From assembly GCA_036785705.1 (NCBI GenBank), contig JAWUZG010000001.1, positions 8,122,001 to 8,186,000 of the forward strand: a stretch of 64,000 nucleotides of DNA. Direction: 5' to 3'. The position numbers were made by a program, and so were the translations under genes. This DNA comes from Acanthornis magna. Lineage: Eukaryota; Chordata; Aves; Passeriformes; Acanthizidae. Positions 1 to 12,000 of this stretch are shown in pieces (the first letter of the stretch is position 1; every line of letters begins with the position of its first letter). The notes beneath the pieces are model-generated. The model was not told the DNA's origin. It did not search any database and saw only the letters and a program-made list of their open reading frames with translations.

Positions 1-2358
1 CACGCCACGTGCTCAGCACATGGCTGCCAGTATTCACACGGCTTTCAAATGTTACTTAAACAATTATTTGTTCATTGAGAAGTTTAATAATGTCAGGAGT
101 TTTTGAGAGGGGCAATGCTGTTTTAAATTTTATACTGTCCAGTCTAGCATGAGGGGCAAAAAATTTATCTTAGATGTCAATTCCAAAAATTCTGTGTCAA
201 ATAACTGTTAGGCTTTCTTCATGCTGATTACATGGAATCTTCTCAAAAAATGCTGTGCATTCAGAAAACATTCTTTTCTGAATATGCCAGTGTCATTTGT
301 ATTAATTCGTAAAAAGTGCTTGTTTCACTTGAATCAAAAAAGAACTGATATTCCCTTATGCCTTAACATTTTCTCAATCTAAAGAAAAGGAGATCAGCAT
401 GGCAAAGGTCTCCATCTGTTCTAGCTGGAGTAATAGATCTGCCTGTACAGAAGGAAAGAGAATTCACGATTTTGTTTGTGACGTAACAATGCAGCCGTAG
501 AGGAGGATGTTGCTGAAACTTCTATGCAATGCATCAGCTGCCCTGCATGGTTTTCATGAGAAAGAACTGGAAATGGAGAACATAATTGCCTTTCAGACTT
601 AGCAGGAAATAGCCAAAACACCCAGATTTTCTATAAAAATTATGTCATGGAGTTAAATATTACAAAACATGCTCAAAAATTAGCAGTACAGCTCTTGAAT
701 TCATTCTCTGCAGAGTTTTTTAATAAGTGGGACTGTATTCAAATAAGTTTAACCAACCTAGATTTTCTTTCATCTCCATGCAGTGTCTCCATTCAAACTC
801 TTCTGTGCCCCACATAACACTGAGTACTTGAGGAAAACATCTACACAGCAGCTGCATTATAGCAGTGCAGGTGCATAAATTTTATTCTCTACTTCCTTCA
901 AGTAATACCTTCTTGTCCTGATATCAGTTCTGCTTTATTGTGAGCTGAAGGAAACTCTTACTGACTGAAAATCTATATGATGAAAGACAACAGTACCAAC
1001 ATTTATATATACTCGGCTGCTCAGGGGGATCTCTGAGATGAAACAGAAGAGCACACCTCACTCCCAGGTGGGACAGTACAGGGAAAACAGTTCTTCTCTT
1101 TTCTAGTAGATAATGGCAACTGTCATTATAGCAGCGACATGGGAGAGGGATGGAGCTCTCAATCCCAGGTAAAATTATATATAGCTTGTGAAAAGGATAA
1201 AATAACCTCCACTTGCACTGTATGGGGAAACAATGAACTTTCCCCTAACCCTTCCATATGGTGCAAGCAGCCAGGTAATCATTCTTTGCAGGTAGAGATG
1301 GAGAGAAAAAATATTTTTATGGCAACAGTTTGGGGTTTCTTTCTTGTCTAAAGATTGCCTCCAAATCTCTGAGGTTCCAGGCAGTTGGGAGTTTTACAAG
1401 TTCTTCTGTCATATAAATTGTTATTGTCCACAGATATTTGAACAGTGTTGTGCATGCCTTGGTGACGTGTGAATCAGTTACTGGTATCATTAAATAAAAA
1501 TTACAGTGTTGTTAATAACAGCAGCAGCAACAATATTTAAAAGTGAGAATCTTGGTTTCCTGTCCAGGAAAAAAACAGCATCAGGAAGGTGTCTGTTTGC
1601 ACAAAATGTAGTGATAGAAATGAACATGAAATCAAAGTCAAGCAGAGAAATAAACCATCAGGGCAGACTGGGTGAGATGCTTGCCCAGCTGGGCATTTAC
1701 ATTCCAAGCAGCATTCCCATGATTTACTCTGAACACATGGTGAGGTCACGACTATCAAATAACTCTAGTGCAGATTCACATATCTCTGTGCCTGAAGAGA
1801 AAACTGAAGGGCAAAAAGATTAAAAACTGATCATTTTTAAAAGTCTTTTAATATTTCACAGAAGTACATAACAACTTCCATCCACAAGGATCTTCAAAAT
1901 CTTTGTATAGAGAAATCATTTTCTCCTTCATTGACTTCACAAAGATATTTGATATGGTGGGATGAAACCAAAGATGAATTTCCCATAACATCTAGTTGAA
2001 TTTTCATGTAAGCTTTATTGCAAAAAAATATTTGTTACTGCTGAAGGCAGAATTCTGGAGTGCCATTTCATTATAAAAGACATAAAACAAGGACATATAT
2101 TATGGTGCTTGATTTTTATATATTTTTTATTTATTTTCTCACTTTTTTAACAGATAGGAAAAGAACTACAGTAAGTTAAATAAGGAATGTTAGCAAATTC
2201 CAATAGTTATAAACTCATACTTATCAATTATTATGCAGATTTTACACTCTTGACTGAAGAGTGGATTCATCTCCACAGCTGCTTGTTATCAACTTTATCC
2301 TAAATCTCAAATTCCATTCAGTCCTCTGTGTTTTTTCCATGTTCTACTAAGGGTCATC

Positions 2359-2371
2359 TTTTTTTTTTTTT
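2359..2371. repeat. T13 homopolymer
   Basis: An uninterrupted run of 13 T followed by CCCC. It is a simple length-variable tract with no visible link to a retrotransposon tail. Confidence 0.9.
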
Positions 2372-3675
2372 CCCCTCAAATATGCTTAAATTATTGACTC
2401 CTTCAGTGTCCTTCATATCTGACTATGTGTACAAGACATGTTGACTTCTTTTAATTGATTCAGTACTGGCATTCACAGCAAAATATAGCTGGTGCCTGCT
2501 CAATTTCCCCCAGAATTTTGATTATGAGCTGACTTCTCTTCTTTTCCAGATCCACTTGGTATATATGTTGTGTCTGATGCCCTTCAAACAATCTGCTTAT
2601 ATGAAATAACATAAATCATTAATTCTCATCTTACATGCAAGGTATTATTTTTTCTCATATTCAGACTCCTCCTATTATTTCAGAATCATCAGGGTTTTCT
2701 TTTGGCTGCTGTTGTTATCTGAGATACACTAACATGAGCTCTTCCTTTGATGTACCTTATTTTTTTGTTTATACATGGCCTTTCAACCATATTCCTCAAG
2801 TGATAAAATAGACAAAATGATATATTCTGTAAACCTCAGACTTCTGCAGAACTTGCTTCCTACCTTATGTCACTGCTAAAATCTCCCAGTATTTTTCTTA
2901 TCAACTTTGTTAAAATAAAAAGGTCTGATCACTGTCCATGTAGAAAAACAAGTTGGATTCAGACAGTAGCTAGGAAATAACTCAGGTCAAGTCAACAGAA
3001 AATTTATTGAGAAGAAAAGATTCAAGAAGCAGGAAAACACCTCATATTACTTGTTGAAATAAATGGAGACAGAAAGAGAGAAGCTTAGCAGATGGATCTA
3101 GACTGAAACACAAATCCGTAAGTTGAGTTTTAACAGTTTTACAACCCACAAAATAGCTTTGTCCCTTTACTAATCATAAAGCCAATGTCTACAGTTTGTG
3201 GCAAATCTAAAAGGTGACAGCTACCCACTATGTAAGGGTTTATTATCAGTGCCAAGGGAAAGGCAAAAATGCTGTTCTCATAGTCACCAAAATGGTATAT
3301 TGCAGTGTCATGTCCTGTCTGAGGACATCACAAACACACAATATCTGGGAAGCGCTGAAAAAGCAGAGCTAAATAAATTGTGCTGCAGTCTTATGAAGTA
3401 ACAAATAAAGTTGTATTTTATATAGATATATGAAGTGCTAGAGCTTAAATTTTGAAACAAATTAGATGTGAAAAATTCATAGTAATACTTTAATGATTTT
3501 CATAGTTCCATTTTTTAACCGTATCTAGAGACTTGCTTCCTGAGAGGCAATGCGATTAAAGTGGATAATTAAGTCTCATTCAATTGCTGTAGCCATTACA
3601 GATTTGGAGTATCACTCCACCTATTAACATTCAGGTTTCATTAATCCAAATTTTTGTAATGGATGAAGTGAGGTG

Positions 3676-3689
3676 TTATTATTATTATT
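3676..3689. repeat. (TTA)n short microsatellite
   Basis: Between four and five perfect TTA units. It is too short to be a strong marker, but the repeat is plain in the sequence. Confidence 0.8.
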
Positions 3690-6600
3690 GCAAATGACCA
3701 TATTCCTTATGTTTTCCAACTGCACATGAAGTATTACAGACAGATGGAAAGTTTTTACTTTGTGCACACTGGCAAAGACAGACATTGAAGTTCACTGAAG
3801 TTCAACTGATGTTCAGTTCTACTCATAATCACCCACACCACTCCTAATCACACACTTACCTGAGGTCCCATCCCATGTCCAGCCCAGCAGTGTTGAGAAA
3901 CACCACATACCACATTCAGGTAATGTCAATTTGCATTGCTTGAGTCTTGGATTCTTGGGGCAAAAAGGGGGAAATCTGCTGTAGGTAGAGTCAAAATGCC
4001 CTGATGACTTTGCTAGGAGGTTGTTTAGCAGCCTGTGCCCCAGAGGCACTGGTGAAAGCCTGTCCCTGTCTCTGTCCCACCAGGCTGCCGGTCTGCACTC
4101 ACAGTGACCTACTGTCACCTCCTGGCATCCCAAGTCATGTGACAAAGTCCTTAAGGCTCATCTTTTAGAACAAAAGCAGAAAAATTGTCCAGCTACCATC
4201 AGCCTGGCCTGGTCATAATTTCTCCCTGTCCCTGTGGCTATTGATGAGCACGTTCTGGGCTCATGTATTCCATTATTTATGGTGGGATAAGCCAAAGGGG
4301 AGCACATCAGCTTTCCTGGCTGCTGGCCAATGGCCGAGCTCCCAGGATAATAGAAACTAAAGAGAGACCTTTCCTAGTGCTGCATCACAGCAGCTGCAAC
4401 ACAAAAACCAACCCCAAAGGTGCAAAGTGTCCTGGTGGGGATACCTGGGGCATGTTTTCATTCTCATTCCTTAGGCTGAGCCTAACCAAACTCCCACCTG
4501 TAAACCCAATGTCTGCATTCTCTCCGTAATGACATTCAACAAACACCTTTTTTTTGTATGCTTTTCTGATTTAAGTGGTCTTCCATTCCCTAATTATAAT
4601 TAATGAGGTGCTTCTGAAACTCCTGTGATGGAACATGAACACATTAGGATTAGTTTGCTACAGCAATTGCACCATCTTCAATTTTTCTACCTTATTTTCT
4701 TTACCTTTCAAGTATAATAAAATACCAAAAGTCCTTCCTCAAGTAAACACCAGAATATTAAGTTTCTCTAATATTCTGCAATACACAAGTGTGCTGCATT
4801 GAAAAATAGCTGCATTAATTCTAAATGTTTATATTGAATTTTCTATATTGAATTATTAAAATGACACATTAATTATTTATGTGCAGCATTGATGTACTTC
4901 CAAGTAAGAAAATGTATGAAATAGAGCTGTCAAATATAAAAGAAGGGAAAAAATGTTAATATTTGCAACGGAGGACTCCCTCCTCATTCCAGACTGAAAA
5001 GTCTGTTGTTACATTATCCATCACAGGTTGCCACAAAGTGTTTTCCGCCGAGATTTATATTTATAGGGACATCCAGATGATTACTGCCTTTTCACATTCA
5101 CAGTATTAAGGATCGAAGAAATGCATCCACTCATAGATTCAAAAGAACTAATTGATAATTTTGGTTCTGGTAGGCAAGTGACAGAATATCTTTGAGGTTT
5201 ATGGATTAATTTAGATGTAAATGGTCCTGAAGAAAAGGAGAGGAGGAATGCAGAATCACCGTTCTTTAGAGAAAGGTTCATTTGACTGGTTTTTATGCTG
5301 GTTTCCTACAGAATAGAGCTATAATGTTCTGAATATGAGGTTGTTTTCTGCTCTCTGGCCTATGTAAAATATTTCAATATTTGCAGGGGTTTTTGCTAAA
5401 TTAGAGCAAGCTAAAATAATAAGAGCTAGAAGAATGATGTGTCTGAAATCTTTTATTTAAAAAATCAGTGAAGAATTCTATCTGCTTTGAACCATAACGT
5501 ATTGTAATGTATAAGATTGATGGAAATAATAATGATTTCTTTATACAACCGAAGACATAGAATCTTATTTATTAAATTCATATTTTGCATTTCTGCATCA
5601 TGTGACTTAAGAGTGATTTCAAAATAACTCAACTGAATGCACATTCTAAGCTTCACTTATGGAATATATTTGCTGTTTGTCTATAAGTTTTAGACATAAA
5701 AGTTCTACCTTTCATCTAAGTATTTAAGGGGAAAACCACCCACAACCCACCATGTTGGTAAATTAATCTCCACAGCTACGGAAGGAAATGAAATCATGGA
5801 TTCCACTTTATATTCAGCATTGGTATCACTGTGTTTTATCAACAATAAGAATTATATATCCAGGAAATGCAAATTGAGTAAAGTTACAGGGAAAAAAATG
5901 TGCCTCATTATGCTTATAAAGCATTTAAAAATGGATCAACTCCCCTGAAGTCTCCAAAACTGTAATTATTCCAGAAATTGGACAGATTAAGACCAGTCAA
6001 TATAGTCAGCAGCAATATACTCCGTTAGCTCAGAGGTCAGCCCTAAAGAGAATTCTGTATTTATTAGAGGCTGATGTGTAATACATGCGTATGATAAAGG
6101 ACTATTTGTTGCTCTCTGAAGATTATTAAGATATCAATTATTTAAAACATGTTAATTTTTCTCTTTCATCTGGATGAGTATCTATGCTCTGCTGCAGTTT
6201 TTAATAAAAGATTGTATCGCATTTCCAGTTTAGTTTCTAAATTAAACAGGTTTCCCGTGCACTGTGTGGCTGATTATATGTTTCATTTATTATTTGAGGT
6301 TGCTATAGATTTATCATGATTCTTAGGTAGGCCCTTCACCTACCCAATCTGTTGTGAACTAATCTATTATTATGAAAATTGATTAGAATTGGACTACATT
6401 GTGCTCTCTATTGCATGAGCAAAGTGTGGTGGAATAGGAAAAACACATTATTTGGATTCTATGCAACTTATAACAGAATCAACAGTCCACGAGCACCAAT
6501 TGTAGAGCATCCCTGTAGCACTGAGCCAGTCCTGATTTTCCAGAAAGCTTTGCAAAACAGCATTATAATTTCCACACAGCTTTTACAGGAAAGAGTTACT

Positions 6601-8107
6601 GGATTTAACCCTGGAACTCTTTATCAGGCACAGGCTAAAAAAAAAAGAGCCTTAACCTACACTAATTTTGTGGTTCAAATTTTCACCTCTGCAGCAGGGA
6701 AGAGGAAAGCAGGAATCAGAAACCTGAGATATCCAAGGCAGCTACAGCAACTTCTGAGCAGAAGTCCTCCGTCCTGCTGTTCCAAAGTGGGTGGGTATCT
6801 GACACTCTTTTTGGGCTTTTAGGCTGTTTGGTTGTATTTTGTCTGTGCAACATCTTCTTAGACATTGGTTTCATCCAAATAGGGCAGAGGAAATTAAAGG
6901 AATGTTTTATTCAGTCCATTCCCTTACCCTCTGTTCTACTAAAACCTAAATATTCTGGAGGGAAGAATTGTAGCTTGGGTGGGTTTTATTAAATATCTTG
7001 TAAATAGTACTGTGTAATATCTTTTAAGAAGAAATTTAACCTGAGAACATAATTCTCAAAATGTTTTGTGCTGTTATGGCTGAAGAATGCTATAATACTA
7101 CTGACTAGGTGAAAGCTTCACTCAGGATTAGTATTTCTTTGGGCTACACAAACACATTCAAAGATGCATCCTCTATAAAAAAACTGTTGTGTTATATGCA
7201 CATAAAATGAGCAAAATATCTTTGCAAGTCAAATTCAGAAAACATTTCTGCAGTTTCAGATTTGTGCAGTAATGAGCAGGAGATTTCTTAACCTAGAAGG
7301 GAATGTTTAAATTTGGTTCATCATTACTGAACATTTGAGGAAGGCAACTAGACTCTTATTTTAGAATGGGAAAGGTCAGTTCCCCAAGGAATTGTCCATT
7401 TTATCATTTCAGTTACAATAATTTTGCTTTCAAATGGAGAGGAATTCTCTAAATCTTCAGGCCATAAATGTATCTCAGATTGTTAAAAAGAGCAGACAAA
7501 GCAGATAATAATTAGGTATCTGCTGAGGCACAGTGTTTTCTGGATTCTTTGGATTTTTTTTTTTTCACAGTACTAGTTCTTATACTCCTGCAGACTTACC
7601 ACTTCGTGCTGCCTCATCTTTCCTAGTCTTCCTATTAGCAGTTGTTAAATGGATATTAATTGCAAGCACATAGAAATCACTTAAAATTCCGAGGTCTCCA
7701 TAAATATTTTAGGGACTGAGACCCTGGAAACAGGGCCTTATGAGCAGGAAGGAGAGCTGCTAGACCAAGCTGTGGTCTGCATGGTCCATGAAAGGAGTTG
7801 GAGGTCATGAGGACAGAAAACTGAAATATGCAATACAAGTTTTTCTCATTATCTCTGAACAGCAAACTGAGAATGGAAATTTTCCCTTTCCCTGTGTTCC
7901 TCTAGTCAATTTGTTAGCTGTGGAAAAGCAACAATAGCAGTGTAGCTGAAAAGACCATGCAAGTTGATTGATTTCCCTTTGTTTTTTTTTTCAAGACAAA
8001 ATTTTATTTAAAAAATTATAATAGGGAAAAATATAAGGAGAATTTCTAAATTTCTACATTTGATTTCAGAGTCAAAATCCAATTAAGGGGAAAATCCAGT
8101 AAGTCAA

Positions 8108-8131
8108 TCTGATTCTGATTCTGAGTCTGAT
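8108..8131. repeat. TCTGAT hexamer tandem, four units
   Basis: Four six-base units in a row, reading TCTGAT, TCTGAT, TCTGAG, TCTGAT. One unit carries a single base change. This is a small tandem duplication in otherwise unique DNA. Confidence 0.85.
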
Positions 8132-8861
8132 TTTTCCCCACTCCCCATCAACAAAAGAGAATTGATCCTCTGTTTATTCCTGAGAATTTTCATTTCTTGT
8201 TCTGTGGCTCTGTGACATGTTCAGTAAATGAATGCTTGAAATCATTGCTGTGGAGTTTTTACTATGGAGAAATAGGTCATTAAATTTCAAATCAATGTGG
8301 ATGATTGCAATGGGAAACTAACAATTTTCTTGAAATTAATACTGGAAGTGAAAAGCTATGGCAAAGGATAAAATCAAGATTCATTTTTAGACACACTCCC
8401 ACTATTTCCACAGAACTTACATAATTAACCTATATAGGAATCTTATCACATTTCTGATTTTTCTCTCAATGCCCATTTCCTAAAACCCACTGAACTAAAG
8501 GAAAAGGTATTTGGAACTCTCATCCTAATTCAAGTATTCATCCATAGGATCACTTCACTCCAATTTATAACACCCAAAAATCCTAAAAAATCACTTGGAA
8601 AGAGGATGGTTTTTGATGAGGAATCTGTGTGGTATAAGCCCTGGCCAAGACTACCTGTGTCAATTCCCCAGCAGCGTAAGCAATACCCACAGAAACTGAT
8701 GAAATTTCTTTTTAATTTCTATAGCTAGAGCCTATTTCAACTTAGGGCAAGAAGAAATAGGAGTTCAGTCATCACAAAGGGCTTATGGCTTCTCCTAAAG
8801 GAACATATGCAGGTTCTGTAAGGCAGCTTATTAAAAGAGATGGTTAGAAAGAGTATTTATC

Positions 8862-8998
8862 TTGAAGAGCTTCCAATCTAAGCAGCAAAGACTGGGAAGG
8901 GGTAGATAAATACAGGTACAAAGCAATCAAATGGCTTTGTCAAGGTTAGTGGCAGAGCTGAAATTAGAAATCAAAGTATCTTTAATTCCAACCAAGGG
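8862..8998 (+). mobile_element. MIR/CORE-SINE-like relic
   Basis: The stretch runs through phrases typical of the 3' half of MIR-type SINEs in order: a GAGCTTCCAATCTAA block near 8867, then CTTTGTCAAGGTTAG near 8935, then TGGCAGAGCTGAAATTAGAA near 8950. These match, from memory, the family pattern of gagcttacaatctaa, ttgcccaaggtcac and tggcagagctgggattagaa. The copy is heavily diverged and has no A/B box half that I can see. MIR-like elements are non-autonomous, tRNA-derived and long inactive. The order of three motifs makes chance less likely, but a profile search would be needed to fix the family. Confidence 0.5.
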
Positions 8999-9010
8999 AT
9001 TTCAGATCTA

Positions 9011-12000
9011 CTAAAGGATGTGGGTGGCTTGGGGCTTTAATGAAGTTTTAAAATTTATCACAAAGGAGATAGTTGCTCATGAAAAATATCTCACGTTGTA
9101 GCCAGGCTGTAATCAAATGCAGCTTTTTCATGGAAAGCCTACTTTTTTCCTGCCTCTTGAAAAAGAAATGAAGAAAGAGGCAGAAATCAAATTGAATTTT
9201 GATGAACAACTGGAAACTCTTGTCTGCTGTTCCAGCATATTTTGCTGGTGTAGAACAAAGAAAAACAATAATAAAAAGAAATGCAGCAAATGAAATATAT
9301 ATAGATTAGCTAATTTGGATTTATTGACCGTTACTCCTTTACAACAACATAAAAAGACTGGTTTAATAGAGGAGAATGTGCAGAACAGAGATTCTCAGAG
9401 AGTAATAGAATACTTTGACACAACTTTTCTTCAATGAAGTGTCTGGACACGTACTTGCTTTCTCTGCCACAGCTCTGCTCACTTTTTTCTTAACCTTTAC
9501 AGTCCCAAAGGCCAGATTAGATCAGACTATATCACATCTCTTCAATACATAAAACAAACTGTTCAATTTTTGGTATTATACTTTCCAAACCTTATAATTT
9601 CTTATTGATTATTCCTTTAAAAATTACTTTTGGGGAGTTTCGCGTCAATTACTTTTGCAGATGCAGCACAGAGCCGAGGAAACGAAGCAATACCATGTTG
9701 TAAGCGCCGTGATCATGAAGAAATCACAGCTTGCTGCAGCAGGAGGCTGTGAGACAAAAAGACCCGAGCTGTTTCGATGTGCTATTATTGAGAGCAGCAA
9801 TAAGGCAGAGAGAGCCTCATCTCTGAGCTGCTGGCTCAGCAAGGGCAGCACCAGGGGCAGCTGATGCTGCTGCCAGCAGTCACTCACACCATGGTCTGAG
9901 TGGGAGCAGGAGCATGTGCACATGGATGAGGATATGTCAGAAAGGCTGCCGAAATTCAGTGTAGCAAGACAGACTCGAATGACGCAAAAATGTCTTTTTC
10001 TACAATTACTAGTGCAACAAAGAGCAAATTATTCCTCTGAACCTAACTGTGATACAGCTCCAGCAACACAAGCTAACACTTGAGAACCTTTCAAATCCTT
10101 TGGTTTTTTTAAACTCATAGCATGAGGCTTTTTATATTCTTTGGACAATAAGCCAAATTTACTAATCAAAATTTAGCAATAACAATAAGAAATGAGAAGA
10201 AAACTGTTGTATTTCTGGTGTTAGCAGCTGCACCGTTCTATGGATCAGAAGGTTCTCACCTATTGGGATCACACATGGAAGATACACAATGAGCACCCTG
10301 CAGTCCTAAGACATTCAAGATGAGCTATTTGATGTCACGTGCAAAGCACAGGCAAAAACTCTTGAGGCATAAACACTTAGTTCTGAGCACAAATGTCTTT
10401 TGCGGTTCACACAGTGATAACGAAGCTTCCATTTGTTTGAAGAATTGCCTTTTAATATTATACATCCAGCAAGGATATCTTGAAAAGATACAGGAGCAGA
10501 AAGCTATTCATGTTAACTTTGGATCTCTGCAGTACTCAAATCTGAACTACTCAGCCCCACCTCCCTAGTCAATGGAGAGAAATAGGCACTTTGAATGTCT
10601 ATTTTGGACAGCTATCTTTGGAAGGAATGAATCATGCCTTAGAAACATTAATTTTTCCTTGAGCCTTCTAAACTGTAAATCTCTTGAGATAAGGGTCTTT
10701 TATATGAGTTTGTGACTCCAAATGACTCAGGACATTGACATACGTTTCAAACCCAAGAAAGAGTAGCCTATGAACTAATATAAAGAAGAGGTAAAGGACA
10801 ATCATTTAGAGTAATTCTGAGCACCACCAGAAGACTAGAAATGGGTGATCGATGCAAATGGCACAAAGATAGAAAGAGAGCTTTGTGGATCATTGACTTT
10901 TCTGACCTTGGTCCAGAAACCTATGTACTCAGAACTGATGGAATAAATCAGTGTGGCTAAGTACAGTGTCTTTGTCAGAGGATGAAATATTCCCTCACAA
11001 ATCTTCATAGCCTTCTGCAAACTTTAAATTTTATATCTCTGAGGTAAATTATTAGCTACCACTGTCAGTGTTTCCCAGCTAATGCAATGGAAATGAGGTA
11101 CAGCTTTAACAACATTGAATAGCAACTCTACATTAGAAATAAGAAATAGCATGGGAGTCTTCTTAGCAGGTTTGATTCCAGTTCCACTATGATTACTACA
11201 GTAATTTTCCAGTTAATTAATCTAATACACTGCAATCCTGAAATTCAAATTGTTCATGCTTTCACAAAACACTTTCCTTTGATGCATTGACCCATTGCAT
11301 TAAAGTAATAAGCAAATTGTTTAAGAACATGAAGTGAAAATAATTTGAACCATTTTCTTTCTGATTCTTTCAAAAGGACCATATACACCTCCTAATAGCC
11401 TGCTCCAGTCTCCAATGAATTTCAAAGAAAGACTCCTATTCATTTTAATGAAGGCTGACTTAGTCCTGTGATTCTACTAATTCAAACCAACTATAAATGA
11501 GTCCCCTGGTTTTTAAAATACACGGCACAATATTGCCAGGAATAAGCATGTGTTCCACAGTATTTTATTTTTCTTTTATTACTGACTTAACATCTTTTCT
11601 TATTCCCACTAAATCACTGGAAGAGATGAAGAACAAAAACTATTCCCTGAAGAAAATATAAAATACTATATTCAGAGTCTTGACCATGTTCCCAAACTTA
11701 GGAGGTGGCTGTTCGCCAAGCTAAACTCTCCTCCAGAGCTGGTGAGTGCTCTGCAGAGGGTGATGGTTGGCTGCTGCTCCCAGATTAGGCAGCTGGAGCA
11801 GCAACAAAGGGTGCCCCCTGCTCTCAGTCACAGCTCAGCCCTGACTGGAGGTGAGAGCAAACTGATGGTGCTGCTGTCCTGTGTGCAGTGAAAGAGGTGA
11901 GAGCAGGAACATGGCTGACACCACGTGCTGAAAAGGAGAGTGATGCACAAACCCACTTTTCAGCTAAATCCTCAGCTGATATAAACCAGCCTAGCTCCTC

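Larger units (their letters stand above)
1..8861. other. Gene-free AT-rich DNA, left part
   Basis: I see no gene here. All reading frames are short, and the longest (6379-6822, 147 codons) shows no domain, signal peptide, repeat or family motif. The stretch holds short simple repeats: a run of 13 T at 2359-2371, (TTA)n at 3676-3689, four TCTGAT-like hexamers at 8108-8131 and 12 T at 7554-7565. The 2250-2950 part is pyrimidine-rich on the plus strand and could hide an old antisense repeat, but I could not align it to a family. Confidence 0.6.

Noticed and set aside
6026..6036. TAGCTCAGAGG, matching a tRNA A box
   Set aside because: No B box follows at the proper distance and no cloverleaf can be drawn.
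6379..6822. 147-codon plus-strand ATG frame, the longest in the window
   Set aside because: No domain, signal peptide, repeat or family motif is visible. A frame of this length is roughly expected once in the six frames of 64 kb at this composition.
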